A DNA stretch of 64,000 bases from Thiobacillus denitrificans. Lineage in GTDB: Bacteria > Pseudomonadota > Gammaproteobacteria > Burkholderiales > Thiobacillaceae. Below the pieces are notes generated by a model, which ran no database searches, was not told where the DNA came from, and saw only the letters and a program-made list of their open reading frames with translations. Each line of letters opens with the position of its first letter. Positions within the stretch are counted from its first letter, which is position 1. A program made the position numbers and the translations under genes. This document shows, piece after piece, positions 8,878-16,864 of this stretch. Location of the stretch: positions 62,001 to 126,000 of the forward strand of contig DYIY01000002.1 in NCBI GenBank assembly GCA_020723405.1, read 5' to 3'.

Positions 8878-9432
8878 ATGACGGCTTCTCCACACCCTCA
8901 GTCAGTTCCGGCGCCACGCGGGCGCCTCGCTAATTGGCGGTTCCGAGTCGGCGGCGAGCTGATGGAACTGCTGCGTCTACCGCTGCGTTACTGGAAGGCC
9001 ACGCTTCTGTTCCTTCCAGTGGCCGTCTGGCTGGCCATGCATTACCGGGTGAACCTGAGCCCCTCGATGCCCTGGACACTGGCCAGGGTGGAGTACGGTC
9101 GGCTGCCGCACCTGGGTGAGCTCATGCTCTATGAGTATCGGGGCACCATGCGGGATCTGCCATCCCACACCTTCTTCAAGGAAGTGGCCGGTATTCCCGG
9201 TGACGTCATCAGTCTGGAAGGGCGGGCCGTCTGGATCGGGGCCTGTTACATGGGCCTGGCCATGCCGGCCACGCGCGATGGCAAGCGCCTGACGCCGATT
9301 GCACCGGGCGTGATCCCGCCGGGATATTTCTACGCCAAGGGCGAACATCCGTCGTCGTTCGATTCCCGCTACCGGGAAAGCGGCCTGGTGCCGTTCGATG
9401 CCGTGATCGGCGTCGCGCATCCGGTGTTCTGA
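8878..9432 (+). CDS. S26-family signal peptidase of the conjugation system (RP4 TraF/TrhF type)
   Basis: A 184-aa membrane-anchored serine peptidase. One membrane helix (about residues 41-54) precedes the serine motif SPSMPW (catalytic Ser63), and the lysine of the Ser/Lys dyad is in FFKEVAGIPGDV (Lys101). The C-terminal GVIPPGYFYAKGEHPSSFDSR is the usual S26 box. ATG 8878 is preferred over an adjacent TTG at 8875. In RP4 and IncH systems such peptidases mature or cyclise the pilin, so the operon's TraA is a likely substrate. The gene sits between trbI and traW as in SXT/R27-like systems. Confidence 0.88.
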   Translation: MTASPHPQSVPAPRGRLANWRFRVGGELMELLRLPLRYWKATLLFLPVAVWLAMHYRVNLSPSMPWTLARVEYGRLPHLGELMLYEYRGTMRDLPSHTFFKEVAGIPGDVISLEGRAVWIGACYMGLAMPATRDGKRLTPIAPGVIPPGYFYAKGEHPSSFDSRYRESGLVPFDAVIGVAHPVF

Positions 9433-9434
9433 CA

Positions 9435-10055
9435 ATGCGCGGCCTGTTCGTTCTCCTCCTGGTACTGCCCGGCTGGTCCCCGGCACACGATCTGGGTGCC
9501 TTCGGCAAGACCTATCCCATCACCGAGCCCGATTTCCTGGCCGAGATCCAGGACATCGCCAAGCAGAAGATGGCAAACGGCGAATGGAAACGCCTGGAGG
9601 TCGATGCGCGGGAACGCGGCAAGCGCTACTTCGAGCGCCCGCCGGCCGTCACGGGCCTGCGCACGGCGACGAAGGGCAGGGTACGGCGGTTCGACCCCAG
9701 CATCACCCTCTCCGAGAATATCCGCGATGCCGACGGCCGTCTGCTCTTCGCGGCCGGCACCACCGTGAACCCGGCCGACATCGCGCCGTTCCCCGGCGCG
9801 CTGCTCTATCTGAACGGCGACGACAAGCGCCAGGTTGCCCTGGCTGAGAAGCTCGTCAAACAGAAGGGCGATGCCCTGAGGGTGATCCTGGTCGACGGCT
9901 CGCCGGCCGAGCTGATGCGCCAATGGGAACGGCCGGTCTACTTCGACCAAGCCGGCGCCGGGGTGCGCCGCTTCGGGCTCGACACCGTGCCGGTGCTCAT
10001 CATTCAGAAGAACCCAACCGACCGCTTCCTGACCATCGAGGAGATCAAGCCATGA
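9435..10055 (+). CDS. traW: TraW periplasmic pilus-assembly protein
   Basis: A 206-aa exported protein. The signal peptide ends near SPA (residue 17), followed by HDLGAFGKTYPITEPDFL, the conserved TraW start. The C-terminal half includes YFDQAGAGVRRFGLDTVPV, which is shared with TrbC-type domains and fits F TraW (210 aa). In F, TraW works with TraU and TrbC in pilus assembly, and all three are consecutive here. The stop overlaps the traU start (ATGA at 10052). Confidence 0.9.
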   Translation: MRGLFVLLLVLPGWSPAHDLGAFGKTYPITEPDFLAEIQDIAKQKMANGEWKRLEVDARERGKRYFERPPAVTGLRTATKGRVRRFDPSITLSENIRDADGRLLFAAGTTVNPADIAPFPGALLYLNGDDKRQVALAEKLVKQKGDALRVILVDGSPAELMRQWERPVYFDQAGAGVRRFGLDTVPVLIIQKNPTDRFLTIEEIKP

Positions 10056-11062
10056 TCCGGGCCACGCTCGCCTTGGTTGCCGGCTTGCTCATGTCGCCCA
10101 GCCCGCTCCTGGCGGGTTCCTGCGAAGGGGAGTTCCCCAACCCGGTCACCGACATCTGCTGGCGTTGCATCCTGCCCTTGTCGATCGGCAGCGCCCGCAT
10201 CGCCAACATCGGCAACCAGACCGACATCGACAACCCGGGCAACCCGATCTGCACCTGTGGCAGTGCCCCGCCTCATATCGGCGTCACCCTGGGCTTCTGG
10301 GAGCCGGCCTTGCTGGCGGAGGTGCCGCGCCAGCCATACTGCTTCCCCATCCTGGGCGGCTTGCAGATGAACACCGGCGGCTACCAGCCGACCCAGCACG
10401 CCCGTTCGTCCCAGACGCCGGCCAAGCCGACTTCGACGGCGTTCTACCACGCCCACCACTACACCTTCCCGATCCTCTATGCCCTGGGCGTGCTCCAGGA
10501 TCACCCCTGCCTGGTGCAGAACAGCATCGATATCGGCTTCATGACCGAGTTCGACCCGACCTGGAACGATCCGGCCCTGTCCAGTTGGGTCAATCCGGAG
10601 GCCTTCCTGTTCGCCAACCCGGCCGCCCTGGCGGCCTGCGCGGCCGATTGTGTCGCGGCCAGCGTCGACAAGCCGCTGGCTGCCACGCCTTGGTGCGCCG
10701 GTTGTCAGGGCAGCCTCCACCCCATGCAGGGCTTCGTTCCGCACCACACCGGCGGTGTCGCTACATCGCTGCTACTGACGCAGCGACTGGAAGCCAAGAT
10801 GCACAAGTTCGGGGTGGCCTGGCGTTATCACGGATCGGACGCTCTGTGCGGGCCGTACCCCTCGCCGGTGATGGATCGCCAGGCCTACAAGACCCAGATG
10901 CTCTACCCGGTACCGAACACCCGGAAGATCAACGGCAAGTGCTGCCAGAACCTGGGCGAGTCCTCGATCCTATGGGGCTCGGCCAAGGAATTCCCCATCG
11001 CCGGCGAGGACTTCGCCTACCTCCTGTTCCGCAAGCGGAACTGCTGCATGATCTTGTTCTGA
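10052..11062 (+). CDS. traU: TraU DNA-transfer protein
   Basis: A 336-aa exported, Cys-rich protein needed for DNA transfer more than for pilus formation in F. The start at 10052 is chosen because it overlaps the traW stop and gives a signal peptide ending LLAG. About 16 cysteines are present, including DICWRC, CTCG, WCAGC and two CC pairs near the C-terminus, matching TraU's disulfide-rich nature and length (330 aa in F). The operon's DsbC-like and TraF-like proteins are likely folding factors. Confidence 0.92.
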   Translation: MIRATLALVAGLLMSPSPLLAGSCEGEFPNPVTDICWRCILPLSIGSARIANIGNQTDIDNPGNPICTCGSAPPHIGVTLGFWEPALLAEVPRQPYCFPILGGLQMNTGGYQPTQHARSSQTPAKPTSTAFYHAHHYTFPILYALGVLQDHPCLVQNSIDIGFMTEFDPTWNDPALSSWVNPEAFLFANPAALAACAADCVAASVDKPLAATPWCAGCQGSLHPMQGFVPHHTGGVATSLLLTQRLEAKMHKFGVAWRYHGSDALCGPYPSPVMDRQAYKTQMLYPVPNTRKINGKCCQNLGESSILWGSAKEFPIAGEDFAYLLFRKRNCCMILF

Positions 11063-11069
11063 GGTGGCC

Positions 11070-11783
11070 ATGAAGAACTTGACCAGCCTCACAATCACCG
11101 CTCTGGTAGCCACCGTCCTTGCCACCGCCGCCCGGGGCCAGGATCAGGTTGACTGGCAGTCCCGGATCGACGCGGCCGTTCGCGCCGCCGAGCAGGCCGA
11201 CACGGCGGCGTGGCACCAGCGCGGCGAGAAGGCCATCCAGTCGGCCGAACAGGCGCCGGCACCGGGTATCGCCAACTGGGACAATCTGCCGACCTCAGCA
11301 TCGCCCGCATCGGACGTCCTGCCGTTTGTCGAACTTTTCCAGGGTTACCTGAACCAGCAAGCCCAAGGGCAACCGGCGCCGGGTGGTCTGTCCGTCTTCG
11401 TTTCCCTGTCCATGCCGCGCGGCAGCCTGGAGTTGCTGGTCGCCGAGGCGGAGCGAACCGGCGCGACCCTGGTCCTGCGCGGCATGGTTGACCGCTCGAT
11501 CTCCAAGACGATGCTCGCAGTCCAGAAACTGATAGGTCCGCGGCAGGTCGCCTGGGCCATCGATCCGGATGCCTTCGCGCGCTTCCGGGTGGAGAGCGTC
11601 CCGGTCTTCGTCATGACCCGTCAGGGCGCCCGTATCGAAGGTTGCGGCGACGAGGCCTGTTTTACCCAGGACGACTACGTGCGCCTGGCCGGCGATGTGA
11701 GCATCCCCTATGCCCTCGACGCCATCGAGCGATTGGCGCCTCTGTTCCGTGATGACGTGGCGAAGGCGAGGGCAGGGCGATGA
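11070..11783 (+). CDS. trbC: TrbC F-type pilus-assembly protein
   Basis: A 237-aa periplasmic protein. ATG 11070 is preferred, with GAGG five bases upstream, over a GTG at 11064. The signal peptide ends near AARG; the middle is Ala/Gln rich, and the C-terminal TrbC domain begins LSVFVSLSMPRGSLELLVAEA and contains ESVPVFVM, a thioredoxin-like cis-proline context. F TrbC interacts with TraW. It overlaps the start of traN (ATGA at 11780). Confidence 0.88.
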   Translation: MKNLTSLTITALVATVLATAARGQDQVDWQSRIDAAVRAAEQADTAAWHQRGEKAIQSAEQAPAPGIANWDNLPTSASPASDVLPFVELFQGYLNQQAQGQPAPGGLSVFVSLSMPRGSLELLVAEAERTGATLVLRGMVDRSISKTMLAVQKLIGPRQVAWAIDPDAFARFRVESVPVFVMTRQGARIEGCGDEACFTQDDYVRLAGDVSIPYALDAIERLAPLFRDDVAKARAGR

Positions 11784-14119
11784 GGAAACGATTGGCGCCG
11801 ATGGCGCTGCTGGTCTGCGCGGGTCTTGCCCACGGTGATCCGATGAGCGAGGCCCGCGCCGTCGGCCAGGGATCGGTCGATACGATTTACGGCGGGATCA
11901 ACTACTCCGGGTCGGCCTGGACGCAGGACGCGGCACAGGCCTCGACCGGCGGCAATGCACCCTATGGGGTTGATCCGAGCACCGCCAGCACGCAAGGCGC
12001 GGCCCTGCAAGCGGCATGCGCCTCGAACCCGGCCTCACGGGCCGAATGTGAGGGCTTGAACGCCAGCGCCGACACCGCGAATTCAGGCGTCTACCAGAAT
12101 GCCGGCCAGATCGTGCCGCAGGACGTGTACAAGTTGAGAGAGGGTCAACTGCCCATCGATTCAGCGCTGGCCGATACGGGGATCGCTGGTGCGTACTCCG
12201 CTTGCACTACCCAGACCGTCACCCAGGGCCAGCAGTATTTCGACGAGCAGTATTGCCACGACTATTACCTGCGGGTACTCGACCAGCCTTGCACCAAGAC
12301 CCTGGACGTGGAGCTTGTCTGCGAGTCGAGGGTGGTGCTGCGGGTGAATACCGCCACGGGGTGGTACTGGTGCGGGGGCTGCGCCTACAACCGGGATGGG
12401 CAGTGGAGCACCTACAAGGACCAGGTCACGAACCTGTTGCAGGCGCTCGGCAATCAAACCCAGTTCGCCGGCTCGTTGACCGCCGGGGACTATTGGGGCG
12501 TGGTCGGCACGGGCGGCGCGGCGATGACGTTCAAGGTGAACGGGCATGCCTACGGCACCGGAACCAGCTTCTGGTATTACCACATCCATATCGGACGGGG
12601 GATTTCGTACGGAATCTGCGTCAACAATAGCCCGACCTTCCAGCAATCGGGCTGCACCGGCGCCATCAACGATTCGATGGTCGATCTGTCCGGGCAAGCG
12701 GACTGCCCCAATCCGACCTGGCGTCCGCCGACGGAGGATTATCCCGGCCACTACTATTGCCCAGGGGCGACGACGATCTCCTGCCCAGCCGGTTCGGAGG
12801 CGCAGGTCATCGACGGAAACAGCACCTGCATCGGCGATCTCCAGTGTAGCGAGCGTGATGACTGGCAGGATTCCTGTGCCGGTTATGCGTCTCGCGTCCC
12901 CCCGGGTTTGCTGCCTCCGGATGGGGTCAATCCGGACGGCGGGCTGGTGCCGTTCCCGGTCGCCACCGGCCCGGGCCCCAAGGACAAGTGCGAGCGCACC
13001 ACCTCGGTCTGCACCCAGCCAGGGGAGACACGGGACATCGATGACCATCCGGTCACCCGCGACTGCTGGCAATACACGAACACGTTCACCTGCCTGGACC
13101 TCGATCCGAAGTCCGATTGCGACCAGCCCCGCTGGGGCAGTTGCACCACCCTCGGCACCAGCTGCATCGACAGGGACGAACTGATCCCGGACTTCTGCAC
13201 GGCCGAGCAGACCCGGTTCTCCTGCATGGTGGCGGACACCACCCGCGAGGAAACCGTCACCGATTGCGGCACACAGGTCTATCAGGACTCCAGCGGCGCG
13301 GTCTGGGACACCGGCCACGAGCCCGATAACGACCTGGCCTCGGTCGTGGCATTCATGGAGGCCGGCCGGGAGGCGGGCGGCTACATCGACCCGGATTCAT
13401 TGGAGTTGTTCAAGGGCTTCGACAGCCGCTGCAAGAAGAAGCTTTTCGGCCTGGTTAACTGCTGCAACAAGGGCGGCACCAGCTCCGGGAGCATGTTCTC
13501 CAATTCCGCCATCGCGGCGGTCTCGGCCGGCGGCCAGGCAGCCGCCTCTACCTACACCTTCGATGCCCTGTTCGTGTCGGACGCGCCGAACTGGGTCATC
13601 AACGGCTTTTCGTCGGTGTTCGGCTCCGGCACCAGTTCGGCGCTCGCGGGCCTGCTGGCCGGCCAGGTCTCGGTGGAGAGTTTCCTGACCTCCCTGATAC
13701 CCGGCCCCTGGAGCATCGCCATGCTGGCCCTCCAGTTCTCGGGGTTGCTGAGTTGCGAGGACCGCGACATCGAAACGGCGCTCAAGCGCGATGCCCGCTT
13801 GTGCGTCGATCTGGGCGGCTACTGCTCCAAGAAGGTGCCCATCATCGGCACTTGCCTGGAACGGACCTACAGCCATTGCTGTTTCAACTCGCTGCTCGCC
13901 AAGGCCATCAATACCCAGGGCAAGGCCCAACTCGGGATGGGGATGGGCAGCGCGAAGCAACCGAACTGCGGCGGCTTCACCGCGGCGCAGTTGCAACAGC
14001 TCGATCTGGCCGCCATGGACCTGTCCGAGTTCATGGATCAGGTCAGGCCGCAGGGGGTGTCGCCGACAGCCACATCCTGCTACTTCCAGGGAGAAACCTC
14101 ATGTCCAGCCGTGCATTGA
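11780..14119 (+). CDS. traN: TraN mating-pair stabilisation adhesin
   Basis: A 779-aa outer-membrane adhesin that stabilises mating pairs by contacting a recipient surface protein. The signal peptide ends GLAHG. About 38 cysteines are spread over the mature chain, as expected for TraN, with a C-terminal RLCVDLGGYCSKK and YSHCCFNSLLAKA block conserved in the family. Length is larger than F TraN (602 aa), mainly in the variable middle, where recipient specificity resides. It overlaps the next small gene by 19 bases. Confidence 0.9.
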   Translation: MRKRLAPMALLVCAGLAHGDPMSEARAVGQGSVDTIYGGINYSGSAWTQDAAQASTGGNAPYGVDPSTASTQGAALQAACASNPASRAECEGLNASADTANSGVYQNAGQIVPQDVYKLREGQLPIDSALADTGIAGAYSACTTQTVTQGQQYFDEQYCHDYYLRVLDQPCTKTLDVELVCESRVVLRVNTATGWYWCGGCAYNRDGQWSTYKDQVTNLLQALGNQTQFAGSLTAGDYWGVVGTGGAAMTFKVNGHAYGTGTSFWYYHIHIGRGISYGICVNNSPTFQQSGCTGAINDSMVDLSGQADCPNPTWRPPTEDYPGHYYCPGATTISCPAGSEAQVIDGNSTCIGDLQCSERDDWQDSCAGYASRVPPGLLPPDGVNPDGGLVPFPVATGPGPKDKCERTTSVCTQPGETRDIDDHPVTRDCWQYTNTFTCLDLDPKSDCDQPRWGSCTTLGTSCIDRDELIPDFCTAEQTRFSCMVADTTREETVTDCGTQVYQDSSGAVWDTGHEPDNDLASVVAFMEAGREAGGYIDPDSLELFKGFDSRCKKKLFGLVNCCNKGGTSSGSMFSNSAIAAVSAGGQAAASTYTFDALFVSDAPNWVINGFSSVFGSGTSSALAGLLAGQVSVESFLTSLIPGPWSIAMLALQFSGLLSCEDRDIETALKRDARLCVDLGGYCSKKVPIIGTCLERTYSHCCFNSLLAKAINTQGKAQLGMGMGSAKQPNCGGFTAAQLQQLDLAAMDLSEFMDQVRPQGVSPTATSCYFQGETSCPAVH

Positions 14120-14475
14120 TCGTGATCCTGGCTTTGCTCGCCCAAGACGCCATGGCCCGTCAAACCGTGTCCAGCCTCAAGCCGCTGCTTGTCGAGGCGC
14201 TCAGGAAGGGAAGCGCCGAGGGCTTGCTCGCAAATCCTGATGCCAAGGCCTTCAGCCAGACCTTCGGAAGTACCGCGCCCATCCTGATCGACGTCGTCCG
14301 CATCGGCTCGCACCAGGAGGCGGGCTGTGGCCGCCTGCGCGTGACGACGAGCCAGGCCGGTGTCGTGGAGCGTGATCAGAAGGGCCATGCGCTGCCCGCC
14401 AAGGACCAGCGCATGGTGTACCAGGTCAATTTCTGTGGGAGCGGCCGTTTTCCAATTGGGGAGGAGGGCAGGTGA
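14101..14475 (+). CDS. Small exported protein between traN and traF
   Basis: A 124-aa protein with a signal peptide (MSSRALIVILALLAQDAMA). The mature chain has two cysteines (GCGRLRV; NFCGSG) and a likely beta-rich C-terminus, QRMVYQVNFCG. It begins inside the 3' end of traN and its end overlaps the GTG start of traF, so it is translated with the operon. I do not recognise a family; position suggests a periplasmic accessory of TraN/TraF. Confidence 0.72.
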   Translation: MSSRALIVILALLAQDAMARQTVSSLKPLLVEALRKGSAEGLLANPDAKAFSQTFGSTAPILIDVVRIGSHQEAGCGRLRVTTSQAGVVERDQKGHALPAKDQRMVYQVNFCGSGRFPIGEEGR

Positions 14476-15302
14476 CGCGCGCACGTCTGGGTGTGCTGGG
14501 CGCGCTTCTCTGTAGCGCCTTCGCCTCGGCACAGCCGCTGGAGGCCAAGTCGTTTCTGCTGGACAAGGAACGGGGCTGGTTCTGGTACGAGCAGGCGCCG
14601 GCACCCGTCGAGACCGCGCCGAAACCGAAGGGCGAAGCGGGGCAGGCCACCGGCAAACCGGTCGAGGTTCGGATGTATGAGCAGTTCAAGGCCGGCATGG
14701 AAGAGGCTCGGATCGTCGCCATGTTCAATCCTACCCAGGCGAACGTGGAGCGCTACGTCCAGTACCGCACCGCCCTGGTGAAGCTGGCCGATCAACTGGC
14801 CGAGGCGGGCCAGCGGGTGGTCTGGGCGAACCCCGAATACGATTTCACCCAGGCGCGGCCGGTGTCGGCCGTCGGCCTACAGGTGCATGACGCGGAGAAA
14901 TCGGAACAGCACCGGCGGACCTTCGACCGCCTGGCCAAGACCCACGTGTTGTACTTCTTCTTCAAGTCGGACTGCCCCTACTGCCACGCCTTTGCACCGG
15001 TCCTGCTGGGTTTCTCGCAGGCCACCGGGATCAAGATATTTCCGGTGTCGCTCGATGGCGGTGGTTTGCCGGAGTTTCCCCAACCGCATAAGGACCATGG
15101 CCAAGCGGCGGCGCTGGGCGCCACGACCGTGCCGGCCGTCTACCTGGCCAATCCATTGACCCACGAAATCACGCCGGTCGCCTTCGGCATCCAGTCCGAA
15201 ACGGAACTGGTCGACCGCGTCATGGCCATCGCCAATCCGGGTATGAGCGGCTTTGTCGATGCCTTGACGCCCATTCGTTCCCTGGAGGGATTAGCACCTT
15301 GA
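14472..15302 (+). CDS. traF: TraF thioredoxin-fold pilus-assembly protein with intact CxxC
   Basis: A 276-aa exported protein, GTG start at 14472. The N-terminal GWFWYE and NPTQANVERYVQYRTAL motifs are typical of F-type TraF. The C-terminal thioredoxin-like domain has an active-site-like CPYC in FKSDCPYCHAFAPVL (about residues 168-171) and a TVPAVYL cis-Pro loop, so this copy probably keeps redox activity, unlike F TraF which as I recall lacks the pair. Together with the DsbC-like protein it could oxidise TraN, TraU and TraH. The stop overlaps the traH start. Confidence 0.9.
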   Translation: MTRARLGVLGALLCSAFASAQPLEAKSFLLDKERGWFWYEQAPAPVETAPKPKGEAGQATGKPVEVRMYEQFKAGMEEARIVAMFNPTQANVERYVQYRTALVKLADQLAEAGQRVVWANPEYDFTQARPVSAVGLQVHDAEKSEQHRRTFDRLAKTHVLYFFFKSDCPYCHAFAPVLLGFSQATGIKIFPVSLDGGGLPEFPQPHKDHGQAAALGATTVPAVYLANPLTHEITPVAFGIQSETELVDRVMAIANPGMSGFVDALTPIRSLEGLAP

Positions 15303-16852
15303 AAAAGACTAAGGAAGCACGTGAAACCGGTTTTGGAAATCGACCGTTGCTCCCTCACCCCTACCCCTCTCCCAGAGGGAGAGGGGAACTGCTCCCTTCC
15401 CCCTCCGGGGGAAGGGCTGGGGATGAGGGAGCAACGTATCTATCACTTATCCGCATCCTCGTCGTCGCCCTGGTCATGGCCTCATGTCCGCCGGCCTACG
15501 CCGAGTCGCTGCAATCCCAGGCCGAATCCATGTTCACCGGCATGGCCAATGTCACGGCGCCCCAAGCCTTCAAGGGCCAGACCATGAACACCTACACGGC
15601 TGGCTCCATGTTCGTCCGGGTGCCCAACAAGACCTACCAGTTGCTCGCAGCGCAAGCGCCTTACCTGCGCGCGGGCAACGGCTGCTCCGGCATCGACGCC
15701 TTCGCGGGCTCGTTCAGCCACATCTCGGCCGAAGGGTTCAAGGACATGCTCAAGGGCATCACCTCGGCCCTGCCGGGCGTCCTGTTCCAGTTGGCCATCA
15801 AGTCGGTGGAGCCGCTCCTGGGCGACACCATGGAATGGTTCAATTCCATCGCCACCATGGTCAACCGGGCCAACATCTCCAGTTGCGAGGCGGCGAAGAT
15901 GGCGGTGTACGAGGGCTATCAGATGCTGGGCATGGCCACCGCCAAGAACTGCGAGCAGATCGCCTGGCTGACCGGGAAGGCCAGCGACGGCGCGGCTGCG
16001 CGGGAGTATTGCAAGAACACCGGCAACGTCGACACGGTCATGGCGTCCGCCAACGCCTCCGCCGACCCCAACATCAAGGAACTGCCGCCCTTCCGGGGCA
16101 ATCTGGTCTGGCAGTCCCTCAAAAAAATGCCCCATCTGGACGACTCCGACCGCGAAGTCATCATGTCCGTGACCGGGACGACGATCTACCCCCAGACATA
16201 CACCGACGGCTCCAACCATCCCGGCTCGCTGGGCCCGGCCGACCTGAAGACCTCCACCTTGCTCTACGCCGACGGCGGGCCGTGCGGGGCCAACAAGATC
16301 CAGCTGCTGAGCTGCGGCGGCGACACGACGGATTGCCTGAACCCAACCTATTCCTGCCGAGACTTCACCTCCATGAGTCAGCGGGTGGCGGACATCATGG
16401 CCTCCCTGGCGGGCAAGATCAGCGCTGGCAACCAGTCGCCCACGGTGACCGAGATCAACTTCGTCAACAACGTGCCGGTGCCGGTTTACCGCATCCTGGC
16501 GGTCGGCGGCACGGTCAACAACAGCGCCATCTCGGAATCGTTGCGCGCCCAGTTCAACGACTACGTGGCCGTCGAGTTCGTCCACGCCATGATGTCGCGC
16601 ATGGTCAACGAGGCGATGAACGCGGGCTTGCAGAATGCCAAATTGCTGCCGCCACAGACCGAGCAGTTGAGAAACCACATCGACCTGGCCCGCCTGTTCA
16701 TCCAGCAACTCAATGCCGACCGCCAGGTGGCGGCGCAGAAGGCCCAGGTGGCCACCACCATCATCCAGCAAGTCGCCCAACTGGAACGCGACCTGCGCGC
16801 TGCCATGCCGCAGCAGGTCCGTGACCTGTTGGCCTATTCGGCCCTGCGCTGA
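15299..16852 (+). CDS. traH: TraH pilus-assembly protein with a repeat-encoded leader extension
   Basis: A 517-aa exported protein. The only usable start before the signal-peptide core is TTG 15299, overlapping the traF stop (TTGA), with GGAGGG nine bases upstream. A 92-bp inverted-repeat element (15345-15436) lies in frame between MKKTKEARE and the hydrophobic core LIRILVVALVMASCPPAYA. The mature part begins ESLQSQAESMFTGMANVTAP and has the TraH core (GCSGIDAFAGSFSHIS) and a C-terminal coiled coil (LFIQQLNADRQVAAQKAQVA). Whether the extended leader still directs export is unknown. Normal length is about 460 aa. Confidence 0.9.
   Translation: MKKTKEARETGFGNRPLLPHPYPSPRGRGELLPSPSGGRAGDEGATYLSLIRILVVALVMASCPPAYAESLQSQAESMFTGMANVTAPQAFKGQTMNTYTAGSMFVRVPNKTYQLLAAQAPYLRAGNGCSGIDAFAGSFSHISAEGFKDMLKGITSALPGVLFQLAIKSVEPLLGDTMEWFNSIATMVNRANISSCEAAKMAVYEGYQMLGMATAKNCEQIAWLTGKASDGAAAREYCKNTGNVDTVMASANASADPNIKELPPFRGNLVWQSLKKMPHLDDSDREVIMSVTGTTIYPQTYTDGSNHPGSLGPADLKTSTLLYADGGPCGANKIQLLSCGGDTTDCLNPTYSCRDFTSMSQRVADIMASLAGKISAGNQSPTVTEINFVNNVPVPVYRILAVGGTVNNSAISESLRAQFNDYVAVEFVHAMMSRMVNEAMNAGLQNAKLLPPQTEQLRNHIDLARLFIQQLNADRQVAAQKAQVATTIIQQVAQLERDLRAAMPQQVRDLLAYSALR
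15345..15436. repeat. 92-bp REPIN/MITE-like palindromic repeat inside traH
   Basis: Terminal arms CGTTGCTCCCTCA (15345-15357) and TGAGGGAGCAACG (15424-15436) are perfect inverted repeats and continue imperfectly inward to about 22 bp. The inside holds two more hairpins: CCCCTCTCCC/GGGAGAGGGG with a short loop, and CCCTTCCCCC/GGGGGAAGGG. This architecture matches the dispersed GC-rich palindromic repeats common in proteobacterial intergenic DNA. Here it is inside a reading frame and is translated as a Pro/Gly/Arg-rich stretch in the TraH leader. Confidence 0.85.
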
Positions 16853-16864
16853 CCGGGGAGCAAC

